Below, in pieces: positions 33,359 to 42,827 of a stretch of DNA of 64,000 bases (position 1 is the stretch's first letter; each line of letters starts with the position of its first letter). The position numbers and the translations under genes were made by a program. The stretch comes from Pseudomonas sp. RIT-562 (GTDB taxonomy: Bacteria; Pseudomonadota; Gammaproteobacteria; Pseudomonadales; Pseudomonadaceae), in contig NZ_JAPJIV010000019.1 of NCBI RefSeq assembly GCF_026241895.1, positions 62,001 to 126,000 of the forward strand, written 5' to 3'. The notes below the pieces were generated by a model. It searched no databases and was not told where the DNA came from. It was given only the letters and a program-made list of their open reading frames with translations.

Positions 33359-34200
33359 CCACCATGACTCGCGGCAAATGGTTGGCGGCCCTGTGCCTGG
33401 TGCCTTTTGCACTGTTCTTTATCGTGTTTCAGATTGCCCCGCTGCTGTGGGTCATGATCAATAGCCTGGAGTCGCAGGAGTATGGCTGGGGCCTGGCCAA
33501 CTTCACGAAAATCTTCAACTCGAAGTTTTATCTGCAGGCGATCCAGTACAGCCTGGAGATCAGTTTCTGGTCGAGCGTATTCGGCATCATCATCGCGGTG
33601 CTTGGCGCCTACTCGCTGCGCCGGGTCGATTCCAGGCTACGCAACTTCGTCAATGCGTTCGCCAACATGACCAGCAACTTTTCCGGCGTCCCCCTGGCGT
33701 TTGCATTCATCATCCTGCTGGGCTTCAACGGCAGCTTCACCATCATGCTCAAACAGGCCGGGATCATTCAGGATTTCAACCTGTACTCGAAAACCGGGCT
33801 GATCATTCTCTACACCTATTTCCAGATTCCTCTCGGCGTGCTGTTGCTGTACCCGGCATTCGATGCATTGCGTGAAGACTGGCGCGAGTCCGCCGCACTA
33901 CTCGGTGCCAACGGCTGGCAGTTCTGGCGCCACATCGGCCTGCCGGTGCTGACGCCTGCGCTGCTGGGCACTTTCGTGATCCTGCTGGCCAACGCACTCG
34001 GCGCCTACGCCACGGTGTTCGCCCTGACTACCGGCAACTTCAACGTGCTGCCGATTCGAATCGCCGCCATGGTTTCCGGCGACATTTCCCTCGACCCGAA
34101 CCTCGCCAGCGCCCTGGCCGTGGTGCTCGTGGCGTTGATGACCCTGGTGACCATCGTGCATCAGCTGCTGTTGAAGAGGAGCTACCATGTCTCGCGCTGA
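33355..34200 (+). CDS. ABC transporter permease 1
   Basis: An inner-membrane permease of 281 residues with about six helices and the EAA-loop region ESAALLGANGWQFWRHIGLP that docks the ATPase. GTG 33355 overlaps the previous stop (GTGA) and has a GGGAG site 8 nt before it; ATG 33364 is an alternative. It pairs with permease 2, whose gene overlaps its 3' end. Confidence 0.87.
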   Translation: MTTMTRGKWLAALCLVPFALFFIVFQIAPLLWVMINSLESQEYGWGLANFTKIFNSKFYLQAIQYSLEISFWSSVFGIIIAVLGAYSLRRVDSRLRNFVNAFANMTSNFSGVPLAFAFIILLGFNGSFTIMLKQAGIIQDFNLYSKTGLIILYTYFQIPLGVLLLYPAFDALREDWRESAALLGANGWQFWRHIGLPVLTPALLGTFVILLANALGAYATVFALTTGNFNVLPIRIAAMVSGDISLDPNLASALAVVLVALMTLVTIVHQLLLKRSYHVSR

Positions 34201-34987
34201 ACTGGGTCCGGCCGGCATTTACCACCGGGTCGTGGTGTACCTGCTGTTTGCGATGCTATTGCTGCCGCTGGCCGGCACCCTGATCTATTCAATCGCCAGC
34301 AGCTGGTCGGCGACCATCCTGCCCAGCGGCTTCACGTTCAAGTGGTATGTGCAATTGTGGAGTGATCCGCGCTTCCTCCACGCATTTGGCCAGTCGCTGC
34401 TGGTGTGCGTCGGCGCGCTGATTCTGGCGGTAGTGCTGATCCTGCCGCTGCTGTTCGTGGTGCATTACCACTTCCCAAAACTCGACGTGCTGATGAATAT
34501 CCTGATCCTGCTGCCCTTCGCGGTGCCGCCGGTGGTGTCGTCGGTGGGACTGTTGCAGCTTTATGGCTCAGGTCCGTTCGCGATGGTGGGTACTCCGTGG
34601 ATTCTGATCGGCTGCTACTTCACTGTGGCACTGCCCTTCATGTACCGGGCGATCACCAATAACCTGCAAGCGATCAACCTGCGCGACCTGATGGACGCCG
34701 CCCAGTTGCTCGGCGCCAGCACCTGGCAGGCCGCCTTCCTGGTGGTGCTGCCGAACCTGCGCAAAGGCCTGATGGTGGCACTGCTGCTGTCGTTCTCGTT
34801 CCTGTTCGGTGAATTCGTGTTCGCCAACATTCTGGTCGGCACCCGCTACGAAACCCTGCAGGTCTATCTCAACAACATGCGTAATAGCAGCGGCCACTTC
34901 ACCAGTGCGCTGGTAATTTCCTACTTCTTTTTTGTGCTGGTTCTGACTTGGGTGGCCACTATCTTGAACAAGGACAAAAGCGAATGA
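34187..34987 (+). CDS. ABC transporter permease 2
   Basis: A 266-residue inner-membrane permease with six predicted helices and the coupling loop MDAAQLLGASTWQAAFLVVL. Permease 1 and 2 would form the heterodimeric channel. Its start lies inside the end of permease 1 (14-bp overlap), and its stop overlaps the ATPase start (ATGA). Confidence 0.88.
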   Translation: MSRAELGPAGIYHRVVVYLLFAMLLLPLAGTLIYSIASSWSATILPSGFTFKWYVQLWSDPRFLHAFGQSLLVCVGALILAVVLILPLLFVVHYHFPKLDVLMNILILLPFAVPPVVSSVGLLQLYGSGPFAMVGTPWILIGCYFTVALPFMYRAITNNLQAINLRDLMDAAQLLGASTWQAAFLVVLPNLRKGLMVALLLSFSFLFGEFVFANILVGTRYETLQVYLNNMRNSSGHFTSALVISYFFFVLVLTWVATILNKDKSE

Positions 34988-35973
34988 GCTACGTCAGCGT
35001 CCAACATCTGGAGAAAAATTACGCGGGCACCACGGTGTTCAGCGACATCAACTGTGAAATTCGCAAAGGCGAGTTCGTCACCCTGCTCGGCCCTTCCGGC
35101 TGCGGCAAGTCCACCCTGTTGCGCTGCATCGCCGGGCTGACCCCGGTCGACGGCGGGAAAATTTTGCTGGACGGTGTCGACCTGGTGCCTGTGAGCCCGC
35201 AGAAACGCGGGATCGGCATGGTCTTCCAGAGCTACGCATTGTTCCCGAACATGACCGTAGAGCAGAACGTGGCATTCGGTCTGCGCATGCAGAAAGTCAA
35301 TGCCGACGACAGCCACAAACGAGTCGCCGAAGTACTGGGGCTGGTGGAGTTGAACGATTTCGCCAGTCGCTATCCGCACCAACTGTCTGGCGGCCAATGC
35401 CAGCGCGTTGCCCTGGCCCGCTCCCTGGTAACTCGCCCACGCTTGTTGCTGCTGGATGAACCGCTGTCGGCGCTGGATGCGCGAATTCGCAAGCATTTGC
35501 GCGAACAAATCCGGCAGATCCAGCGTGAACTGGGCCTGACCACGATCTTTGTTACACACGATCAGGAAGAGGCCCTGACCATGTCTGACAGAATTTTCCT
35601 GATGAATCAGGGAAAGATCGTACAGAGCGGCGATGCAGAAACTTTGTACACCGCGCCTGTCGACGTGTTTGCCGCAGGCTTCATCGGCAACTACAACCTG
35701 CTGGATGCGCACAGTGCATCAAAATTGTTGCAAAGACCGGTGAGCGGACGCATCGCCATTCGTCCGGAAGCCATCGAGCTCAGCCTCAACGGAGAGCTGG
35801 ATGCCCAGGTGCGCAGCCACAGCCTGCTGGGCAATGTGATTCGCTACCGAATCGAAGCCCGGGGCGTGGAATTGGTAGTGGATGTGCTGAACCGCTCCGC
35901 CGCCGATCTGCACCCTGATGGTCAGCGCCTGGCGCTTTCCATCGATCCGACTGCCCTGTGTGAGGTAGCCTGA
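34984..35973 (+). CDS. ABC transporter ATP-binding protein
   Basis: An ATPase of 329 residues with Walker A GPSGCGKST (36-44), Q-loop FQSYALFPNM, signature LSGGQCQRVALARSL, Walker B LLLLDEPLSALD, H-loop TIFVTHDQEEAL and a C-terminal TOBE-like regulatory region (240-329). It powers the two permeases encoded just before it. ATG 34984 is preferred over an upstream in-frame start inside the permease gene. Confidence 0.92.
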   Translation: MSYVSVQHLEKNYAGTTVFSDINCEIRKGEFVTLLGPSGCGKSTLLRCIAGLTPVDGGKILLDGVDLVPVSPQKRGIGMVFQSYALFPNMTVEQNVAFGLRMQKVNADDSHKRVAEVLGLVELNDFASRYPHQLSGGQCQRVALARSLVTRPRLLLLDEPLSALDARIRKHLREQIRQIQRELGLTTIFVTHDQEEALTMSDRIFLMNQGKIVQSGDAETLYTAPVDVFAAGFIGNYNLLDAHSASKLLQRPVSGRIAIRPEAIELSLNGELDAQVRSHSLLGNVIRYRIEARGVELVVDVLNRSAADLHPDGQRLALSIDPTALCEVA

Positions 35974-36007
35974 TGACCTTGCTGATGTTGAAGAGAGAAA
36001 CGTACTG

Positions 36008-36661
36008 ATGGCCCTGGCAATTTTTGATCTGGACGAAACCTTGATTCACGGCGACTGCGCCACCCTCTGGAGCGAACAGATGGGGCGGTTGGGGTGGGTC
36101 GATCCCGAATCGTTCATGCGGCAGAACAACGAGCTGATGGACGCCTACAGCCACGGCAAGCTGCGGATGGAGGATTACATGACCTTCAGCCTGGAACCCA
36201 TGATCGGCCGCACCCCGGAAGAGATCGATCATCTGGTGGGGCCATGGGTGGAGGACTATATCGAGCCGATCATCTTCAGCGATGCCACCAAAACCATCGC
36301 TGCCCACCGCAAGGCAGGCGACCGGATCCTGGTGATCTCCGCCTCGGGCACTCACCTGGTCAGGCCGATTGCCGACCGCCTGGGCATCGATGAGATTCTC
36401 GGGATCGAACTGGAAGTGGCGCACGGTGTGTACAGCGGCAACACCGTCGGCACCCTGACCTACCGCGAAGGCAAGATTACCCGGCTGCTGGAATGGCTGG
36501 ATGCCGAAGAGGAGAACCTGGAGGGTGCGAGTTTCTACTCGGACTCACGCAACGATTTGCCGCTGTTATTAAAGGTAGATTTCCCACACGTGGTGAACCC
36601 GGATCCGGTGTTGCTTGAGCATGCCGAAAAAGCCGGCTGGCCGATCCATCTCTGGAAATAA
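36008..36661 (+). CDS. HAD-IB family phosphatase
   Basis: A 217-residue haloacid-dehalogenase phosphatase of the phosphoserine-phosphatase-like IB group. The catalytic motif FDLDETLIHGD supplies Asp7 and Asp9, ISASGT is motif II, and YSDSRNDLPLL holds the motif III/IV acidic residues. It ends the ABC operon (34 bp after the ATPase gene) and may dephosphorylate the imported compound or the product of the phosphatase-fold hydrolase. Similar six-gene blocks occur in PAO1 next to prc (PA3250-PA3255, from memory). Confidence 0.85.
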   Translation: MALAIFDLDETLIHGDCATLWSEQMGRLGWVDPESFMRQNNELMDAYSHGKLRMEDYMTFSLEPMIGRTPEEIDHLVGPWVEDYIEPIIFSDATKTIAAHRKAGDRILVISASGTHLVRPIADRLGIDEILGIELEVAHGVYSGNTVGTLTYREGKITRLLEWLDAEEENLEGASFYSDSRNDLPLLLKVDFPHVVNPDPVLLEHAEKAGWPIHLWK

Positions 36662-36684
36662 CCCACTCCCTGTAGGAGCGAGCC

Positions 36685-36774
36685 TGTGGGAGCAAGGCTT
36701 GCCCGCGATGAACGATAACGCGGTCCAGCCCGTGAATCACAGCGCTTCCATCGCGGGCAAGCCTTGCTCCCACA
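36685..36774. repeat. REP inverted pair
   Basis: A perfect 26-bp inverted repeat (36685-36710 with 36749-36774) with the core GCCCGCGATG and GGGAGCAAGGC, between convergent genes; preceded by a partial TGTAGGAGCGAGCC copy. Confidence 0.85.
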
Positions 36775-36805
36775 AAGTCAGTCTTCTCCAACAGGATCTG
36801 GGTTG

Positions 36806-37786
36806 TCAGGTAAGGGTTTCGTCAATTATCAGGACTAACTTCCCGGCAACCTGATTGCTAGCCAGCTCGGCAAACGCCGCTTCCGCATCTCCAATCGCAT
36901 AAGTCTTCGCCAACTGCGGACTCAACCGCCCCTGCGGACTCAACCGCCCCTCCGCAAACAGCGGCCACACGTGCTGATTCAAGTCGCTGAACAGGTCGGC
37001 CTTGAACTGGTCATCCCTGGCGCGCAAGGTCGAACCCAGCAGTTGCAAGCGCTTGGCCAGCACCTGGGCCAGGTCCAGCTTCGCCTCACGGCCGCCCATC
37101 AATCCGATCAGGACCCATCGGCCATCACTGGCCAGCAGCTTGAGATTGAGCGCTGAATAATTGCCCCCGACAGGATCGAGGATGACATTGAATGGCCCGA
37201 GGTCATTCAAGCTGTCCAGATCACTGCCGCGGATTACGCCACCCTGGGCGCCCAACGCCTCGCAGTAGGCCAGACGCTCCGAAGAGCCGACGCTGACCCA
37301 GCACGGGTTGCCAAATGCCTTGCACAGCTGAATGGCGGCTGAACCGATTCCACTTGCTCCGGCGTGCAGCAGAACTTTCTCACCGGGTTTGAGCCCTGCA
37401 AGTTGAAACAGATTCAACCAAACGGTGGCATAGACCTCAGGAAGCGCTGCGGCTTCAGCCAAAGACAGGCCTTGCGGAACTGGCAACACATGCCGCCCGT
37501 CGACAACCACCTCTTCGGCCATCCCGCCCCCGGCCAGCAAGGCGCAGACTCGATCACCCACCTGCCACGAAGAGCCCGCGCCCACCTCGCTGATGATCCC
37601 CGAACACTCTAGACCCAGCACATGGCTGGCTCCCGGCGGAGGCGGATAAAGCCCGGCTTTTTGCAATAAATCCGCTCGATTCAGTCCCGCAGCCGACACA
37701 CGGATGCGAACTTGTCCTACATCACAGGTAGGACTGGGCACTTGCGCCCATACCACTTGACCTTCCACGCCTTGCAATGCTTTCAC
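36806..37786 (-). CDS. Zinc-less NAD(P)H:quinone oxidoreductase (MDR family)
   Basis: A 326-residue medium-chain reductase of the quinone oxidoreductase/PIG3 group. It has VLGLECSGII, VLLHAGASGIGSAAIQLCKA (Rossmann NADPH site) and LIGLMGGREAKLDLAQVLAK, with no structural zinc cysteines. It probably reduces quinones or enones with NADPH. An in-frame exact 18-bp tandem duplication near the C terminus gives GRLSPQGRLSPQ (36915-36950). It is divergent from prc. Confidence 0.88.
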   Translation of the reverse strand: MKALQGVEGQVVWAQVPSPTCDVGQVRIRVSAAGLNRADLLQKAGLYPPPPGASHVLGLECSGIISEVGAGSSWQVGDRVCALLAGGGMAEEVVVDGRHVLPVPQGLSLAEAAALPEVYATVWLNLFQLAGLKPGEKVLLHAGASGIGSAAIQLCKAFGNPCWVSVGSSERLAYCEALGAQGGVIRGSDLDSLNDLGPFNVILDPVGGNYSALNLKLLASDGRWVLIGLMGGREAKLDLAQVLAKRLQLLGSTLRARDDQFKADLFSDLNQHVWPLFAEGRLSPQGRLSPQLAKTYAIGDAEAAFAELASNQVAGKLVLIIDETLT

Positions 37787-37925
37787 AGTGCCTCCATAGT
37801 GAGTCTGGACTGAGCCCGTAGCTGTAGCGTCGGGCTTTCTTGCATTATGCGACCGGCCCTCGTGGAACCGGCGACTTCAAAGACGGCCTAATATGCGTGA
37901 TCAATTGTCCCCGCGTCGAATCAGC

Positions 37926-40007
37926 ATGAAGCATTTTTTCCCCAGCACCGCCCTAGCTCTAGTCATTGGTATCGGCCTGCTGCCGATGTCGACCAATTCG
38001 TTTGCAGCCAATAGCTGGGACAAGCTTCAGCCTGATCGTGACGAAGTGATCGCGAGCCTGAACGTCGTCGAGTTGCTCAAGCGCCATCACTACAGCAAGC
38101 CGCCGCTCGACGACGCGCGCTCGGTGATCATCTACGACAGCTACCTGAAGCTGCTGGATCCGTCGCGCAGCTATTTCATGGCAAGCGACATCAACGAATT
38201 CAACAAGTGGAAGACCCAGTTCGACGACTTCCTGAAAAGCGGCGATCTCAACGCCGGGTTCACCATCTACAAGCGCTATCTGGACCGCGTCAAGGCGCGC
38301 CTGGACTTCGCCCTTGCCGAGCTGAACAAGGGCGTCGACAAAATCGACTTCACGACCAAGGAAACCTTGCTGATCGACCGCAAGGACGCTCCATGGCTCA
38401 AGTCCACCGCCGAGCTTGACGACCTGTGGCGCAAACGCGTCAAGGACGAAGTGCTGCGCCAGAAGATCGCGGGCAAGGACTCCAAGCAGATCCAGGAAAC
38501 CTTGACCAAGCGCTACAAGAATCAACTGGCGCGTCTGGACCAGACCCGCGCGGAAGATATCTTCCAGGCGTACATCAACACCTTTGCCATGTCCTACGAC
38601 CCGCACACCAATTATCTGTCGCCGGATAACGCGGAGAACTTCGACATCAACATGAGCCTGTCCCTCGAAGGCATCGGCGCCGTGTTGCAGAGCGACAACG
38701 ATCAGGTGAAAGTCGTGCGCCTGGTGCCTGCGGGCCCGGCCGACAAGACCAAGCAGGTCGCGCCGGCGGACAAGATCATCGGCGTTGCCCAAGGTAACAA
38801 AGAGATGGTCGACGTGGTCGGCTGGCGCCTGGACGAAGTGGTCAAGCTGATCCGCGGCCCGAAGGGCACCGTGGTGCGCCTGGAAGTGATTCCGGCCAGC
38901 AATGCGCCAAACGACCAGACCAGCAAGATCGTGCCGATCACCCGTGAAGCGGTGAAGCTTGAAGACCAGGCGGTGAAGAAGTCGGTCCTCAACCTCAAGC
39001 AGGATGGCAAGGATTACAAGCTGGGCGTCATCGAGATTCCAGCGTTCTACCTGGACTTCAAGGCCTTCCGCGCTGGTGATCCGGACTACAAGAGCACCAC
39101 TCGCGACGTCAAGAAACTGCTGACCGAGTTGCAGAAAGAAAAAGTCGATGGCGTGGTCATCGACTTGCGCAACAACGGCGGCGGCTCCCTGCAGGAAGCC
39201 ACCGAGCTGACCAGCCTGTTCATCGACAAAGGTCCGACCGTGCTGGTGCGTAATGCCGACGGCCGCGTCGACGTCCTTGAAGACGAGAACCCTGGCGCGT
39301 TCTACAAGGGCCCGATGGCATTGCTGGTCAACCGCTTGTCGGCCTCGGCTTCGGAGATTTTCGCCGGCGCCATGCAGGACTATCACCGCGCACTGATCAT
39401 CGGCGGCCAGACCTTCGGCAAAGGCACCGTGCAAACTATCCAGCCGCTGAACCATGGCGAACTGAAGCTGACCCTGGCCAAGTTCTACCGGGTATCCGGC
39501 CAGAGCACCCAGCATCAGGGCGTCCTGCCGGACATCGACTACCCGTCGATCATCGACACCAAGGAAATCGGCGAGAGCGCACTGCCGGAAGCCATGCCGT
39601 GGGACACCATCAAGGCCGCCATCAAGCCGGCAGCCGATCCGTTCAAACCGTACCTGGCGCAGCTCAAATCCGAGCATGACCTGCGTACCGGCAAGGACGC
39701 GGAGTTCGTGTTCATCCGTGACAAGCTGGCACTGGCGCAGAAGTTGATGGAAGAAAAAACCGTCAGCCTCAATGAAGCCGAGCGTCGCGCTCAACACGCC
39801 GATATCGAAAACAAACAGCTGGTCATGGAAAACATCCGGCGCAAGGCCAAGGGCGAAGAACCGCTCAAAGAGCTGAAGAAAGAAGACGAGGACGCCATCG
39901 CGGCGGAGCCGGACAAGACCAAGCCGGAAGACGACGCTTATCTGAGCGAGACGGGTCGTATTCTGCTGGACTACCTCAAGCTCAATACCGCAGTGGCCAA
40001 GCACTAA
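37926..40007 (+). CDS. prc: Periplasmic tail-specific protease Prc
   Basis: A 693-residue exported S41 protease: signal peptide (about 1-27), an N-terminal helical domain, a PDZ domain (about 230-320), and a catalytic core with Ser in RLSASASEIFAGAMQDY and Lys in QTFGKGTVQTI. In pseudomonads it degrades tagged or misfolded periplasmic proteins and affects alginate via MucA (AlgO). Neither ATG 37926 nor the upstream ATG 37893 has a strong ribosome site; the shorter form gives the cleaner signal peptide. A strong terminator follows. Confidence 0.93.
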   Translation: MKHFFPSTALALVIGIGLLPMSTNSFAANSWDKLQPDRDEVIASLNVVELLKRHHYSKPPLDDARSVIIYDSYLKLLDPSRSYFMASDINEFNKWKTQFDDFLKSGDLNAGFTIYKRYLDRVKARLDFALAELNKGVDKIDFTTKETLLIDRKDAPWLKSTAELDDLWRKRVKDEVLRQKIAGKDSKQIQETLTKRYKNQLARLDQTRAEDIFQAYINTFAMSYDPHTNYLSPDNAENFDINMSLSLEGIGAVLQSDNDQVKVVRLVPAGPADKTKQVAPADKIIGVAQGNKEMVDVVGWRLDEVVKLIRGPKGTVVRLEVIPASNAPNDQTSKIVPITREAVKLEDQAVKKSVLNLKQDGKDYKLGVIEIPAFYLDFKAFRAGDPDYKSTTRDVKKLLTELQKEKVDGVVIDLRNNGGGSLQEATELTSLFIDKGPTVLVRNADGRVDVLEDENPGAFYKGPMALLVNRLSASASEIFAGAMQDYHRALIIGGQTFGKGTVQTIQPLNHGELKLTLAKFYRVSGQSTQHQGVLPDIDYPSIIDTKEIGESALPEAMPWDTIKAAIKPAADPFKPYLAQLKSEHDLRTGKDAEFVFIRDKLALAQKLMEEKTVSLNEAERRAQHADIENKQLVMENIRRKAKGEEPLKELKKEDEDAIAAEPDKTKPEDDAYLSETGRILLDYLKLNTAVAKH

Positions 40008-40076
40008 GAGGATGGCAATACCGGATGATGCTCTGCGGAGCGTCATCAAATAGTCATCATTCTGTCGTGAAATACG

Positions 40077-40122
40077 GGACCGGACGCGCGCTTGACCAAG
40101 CGCTCGTCCGGTCCTTTTTTTT
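40077..40122 (+). terminator. Intrinsic terminator after prc
   Basis: GGACCGGACG (40077-40086) pairs with CGTCCGGTCC (40105-40114), followed by eight T residues. Confidence 0.92.
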
Positions 40123-40136
40123 CGCCAGAGATTGCC

Positions 40137-41927
40137 ATGACCACGACCGAACAGCTGAGCGCACTGGGTTCAATACTGACTCAGGGTGGATTGCACAGCC
40201 TGTTCCAGCCGATTGTCTGCTTATCGGAAAAACGCGTGATCGGCTATGAAGCCCTCACTCGCGGCCCATCCAACAGCCCTCTGCACTCCCCCCTTGCACT
40301 GTTCGCCGTGGCCCGCCAGGCAGGTCGCCTGAGCGAGCTGGAGATCGCCTGTCGCGAGAGTGCCTGCCGCCGCTTCAACAAGCAGCAACTGCCCGGCAAG
40401 CTGTTCCTGAACGTCTCACCGGAATCCCTGCTCGAAGCTGCGCATCAACCTGGGCGCACACTGCAGCTGCTGCAGGATTTCGCAATTCTGCCCAGCCAGG
40501 TGGTAATCGAGCTCACCGAACAGACCCCGACTGACGACTTCCAGCTGTTGCAAACTGCTTTGCATCACTACCGGGCCATGGGGTTTTCCATTGCCCTGGA
40601 TGACCTGGGCGCAGGGTATTCCAGCTTGCGGCTGTGGTCGGAGCTGCGCCCGGACTATGTGAAGATCGACCGACACTTCATCGACGGCATTCATCAGGAC
40701 GCGCTCAAACGGGAATTCGTCGGCTCGATCCTGCAAATCGCCAAAGCTTCTCGTGCGCAGGTGATCGCCGAAGGCATCGAGCTGGTGGAAGAACTGGCAG
40801 TGCTGACGGAGATGGGTGTCGACCTGGTCCAGGGTTATCTGCTGTGCCGTCCCCAGGAGCAACCGCCGCGGGATGCACGCACTATGCTGCCCAAGCACGA
40901 GAGCAACACCGTGGCGCTGCACGACGAAGGCTGCGACCTCAGCGCCCTGCTCAACGAACAACCGGCCGTGGCTCGCGACACGCCGACAGCCACGGTACTG
41001 GAAGCCTTTCGCCGCCAGGCCAACCTGAATTCGCTGGCAGTACTGGACGCTCAGGGCCGCCCGTGTGGCATCGTGCACAGGCATTCTCTCTCGGACGCAC
41101 TGCTCAAACCCTTCGCCACCGACCTGTTCGCCCGCAAGCCGATCAGCCGGTTGATGAGCGATGACTTTCTTGCCGTGGAGATGAGCCAATCGCTGCAGCA
41201 AGTCAGCCGTCTGATCACCAGTCGGGCGCGACAGCGCATCGAGGAGGATTTCATCATCACCCTCAATGGCGGCTATCTGGGGCTGGGCCGGGTGATCGAC
41301 GTGCTCAAGCTGATCACCGAACTGAAGATCCAGCAGGCCCGATACGCCAACCCGCTGACTTTGCTGCCCGGCAACGTGCCGATTCAGCAGTGCCTCACGC
41401 GTGTGCTCCAGGAGCAACGCGAATCAGTGATCTGTTACGTGGACATCGACAGCTTCAAGCCTTTCAACGACATCTACGGCTATGGTCGTGGGGATGAAGT
41501 GCTGCTGTGCCTGGCGCAATGCCTGAATGATCGGGTGGACCCATCCCGCGACTTTGTCGGGCACATCGGCGGCGACGACTTTTTGCTGGTACTCGGGCCG
41601 GAAGACTGGCGCAAACGTTTGAACCAACTGCTGGATGACTTCCAGAGTCAGTGCCGGCGTTTCTACCGCAGCGAGCACTTGGAGGCCGGCTGCTTTATCG
41701 CCCCGAATCGCCAGGGTGTGCGCCAGGAGTTTGCATTGCTGTCATTGTCGATTGGCGTGGTGCACCTGCATCCACAGGCCTGCAGCCAACTCGATGCGAG
41801 CCAATTGGCGGAGATGGCTTCCCAGGCCAAGCATCAGGCGAAGAATGTGCCGGGGTATAGCGTGTATTTGATTGATAGTTTGGTGGCGGTCAGGCCGGAG
41901 AGTGAACGGCTCGTAGGCCAGCGGTGA
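40137..41927 (+). CDS. EAL-CBS-GGDEF c-di-GMP turnover protein
   Basis: A 596-residue soluble protein. In order: EAL domain (about 15-245; EALTR, LNVSP, ELTEQ, DDLGAGYS, KIDRHF and AEGIE look intact), a CBS pair (about 265-390) that may bind adenine nucleotides, and a GGDEF domain (about 410-580) with GGDDF near 478-482. No RxxD inhibitory site precedes the GGDDF. Both activities are possible, with CBS as a switch. I start at ATG 40137, since a longer frame would run through the prc terminator. The same gene follows prc in PAO1 (PA3258, from memory). Confidence 0.87.
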   Translation: MTTTEQLSALGSILTQGGLHSLFQPIVCLSEKRVIGYEALTRGPSNSPLHSPLALFAVARQAGRLSELEIACRESACRRFNKQQLPGKLFLNVSPESLLEAAHQPGRTLQLLQDFAILPSQVVIELTEQTPTDDFQLLQTALHHYRAMGFSIALDDLGAGYSSLRLWSELRPDYVKIDRHFIDGIHQDALKREFVGSILQIAKASRAQVIAEGIELVEELAVLTEMGVDLVQGYLLCRPQEQPPRDARTMLPKHESNTVALHDEGCDLSALLNEQPAVARDTPTATVLEAFRRQANLNSLAVLDAQGRPCGIVHRHSLSDALLKPFATDLFARKPISRLMSDDFLAVEMSQSLQQVSRLITSRARQRIEEDFIITLNGGYLGLGRVIDVLKLITELKIQQARYANPLTLLPGNVPIQQCLTRVLQEQRESVICYVDIDSFKPFNDIYGYGRGDEVLLCLAQCLNDRVDPSRDFVGHIGGDDFLLVLGPEDWRKRLNQLLDDFQSQCRRFYRSEHLEAGCFIAPNRQGVRQEFALLSLSIGVVHLHPQACSQLDASQLAEMASQAKHQAKNVPGYSVYLIDSLVAVRPESERLVGQR

Positions 41928-41940
41928 TTGCATTGGCGCT

Positions 41941-42017
41941 ATCGCGAGCAGGCTCACTCCTACATCGCAACTTCCACAGCCGACTCAGAACCCTGTAGGA
42001 GTGAGCCTGCTCGCGAT
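41941..42017. repeat. REP inverted pair
   Basis: A perfect 23-bp inverted repeat (41941-41963 with 41995-42017), ATCGCGAGCAGGCTCACTCC type, between convergent genes. Confidence 0.85.
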
Positions 42018-42035
42018 GGCGTCGGCGAAGTCACC

Positions 42036-42455
42036 TCAGACTGAAGGAGGCGCTTCGAAACCGCGAGACGCCAGCTCTTGCAGCTTGATCTCGGCCAACG
42101 GATGCCCCGCCTTCGCCGCAATCCCCCAGAACCGCGCCGCTTCGACCGGATCCGGCGCCTTGCTCGCTGTCCCCGCCAGGCTGAACACGCCTACCTGGTA
42201 AGCCGCCTTGGCATCCCCCGCCAACGCCGCCAGACGCAGCAATCGCACGCCTTCCTCTCGAGCACCCAGGCCGACTCCACGAAAGGCCAGAATGTGCCCG
42301 TAAAAGCTTTGCGCGCCGACATCACCCAGGTTGGCCATGCGGGCAAACTGGCCTTCGAGCCAACTCCACCCGCGGGGCTGGCGAACCAGCCACGGCCAGT
42401 GAAACAGCCGGCGGGCCAGCCAGTAACTGGCCCGGGCCTTGAGTTTGAGGAACAT
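42036..42455 (-). CDS. Sel1-like repeat protein
   Basis: Two to three Sel1/TPR-type helical repeats are seen in 139 residues (GAQSFYGHILAFRGVGLG..., AAYQVGVFSLAG..., AARFWGIAAKAGHPLAEIKL), after a basic N terminus with a weak hydrophobic patch (WLARRLFHWPWLVRQ). It should mediate protein contacts. The ATG directly follows the stop of the previous gene (TGA-ATG adjacency), making it the last gene of a three-gene operon. Confidence 0.82.
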   Translation of the reverse strand: MFLKLKARASYWLARRLFHWPWLVRQPRGWSWLEGQFARMANLGDVGAQSFYGHILAFRGVGLGAREEGVRLLRLAALAGDAKAAYQVGVFSLAGTASKAPDPVEAARFWGIAAKAGHPLAEIKLQELASRGFEAPPSV

Positions 42456-42827
42456 TCAGGCCTCTGCCGATTCGGGGTATTCGTACTCAAACACCCGAAC
42501 CACTTCCGAAGCGTGCCAGGACGCTGCCGCCACCCCATCCGAGGGCCCGGAGAAACGCCCCAGGCGCTCAACGCATTCAAAAAAACCAGTGCGTGGCAGG
42601 CGGCTGGCACCCTGGCTGATCACCAAGGAACTGCGCAATGGTTGCTCCGCCTTGGCGTCCAGCGCAGCCAGGTGCTCAAGTGCAGCAGTCAAGGTCTGCA
42701 TTGCCGGGGTCGGCAGCTGCAAACGCTCCAGCAATGCGCGATAAGTCAGCAGGTGCCGCTGTCGTCGCGCCTGATCCAGTTCACCAAGCAACCCATCCCA
42801 ATGTTGACGACTGATGCGTACGCTCAC
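42456..42827 (-). CDS. Conserved hypothetical protein between XRE and Sel1 genes
   Basis: I do not recognise this 123-residue soluble protein. The first half is helical and basic (SVRISRQHWDGLLGELDQAR), the second half more mixed with an acidic end (FEYEYPESAEA). The start is GTG 42827, overlapping the XRE stop (GTGA) with a strong GGAGGGA site. Its fixed place between an XRE regulator and a Sel1 protein suggests a joint role. Confidence 0.72.
   Translation of the reverse strand: MSVRISRQHWDGLLGELDQARRQRHLLTYRALLERLQLPTPAMQTLTAALEHLAALDAKAEQPLRSSLVISQGASRLPRTGFFECVERLGRFSGPSDGVAAASWHASEVVRVFEYEYPESAEA

Noticed and set aside
37959..40049. 696-codon open frame on the minus strand
   Set aside because: It mirrors prc almost exactly and arises from GC-rich codon bias; the prc strand carries a signal peptide and active-site motifs.
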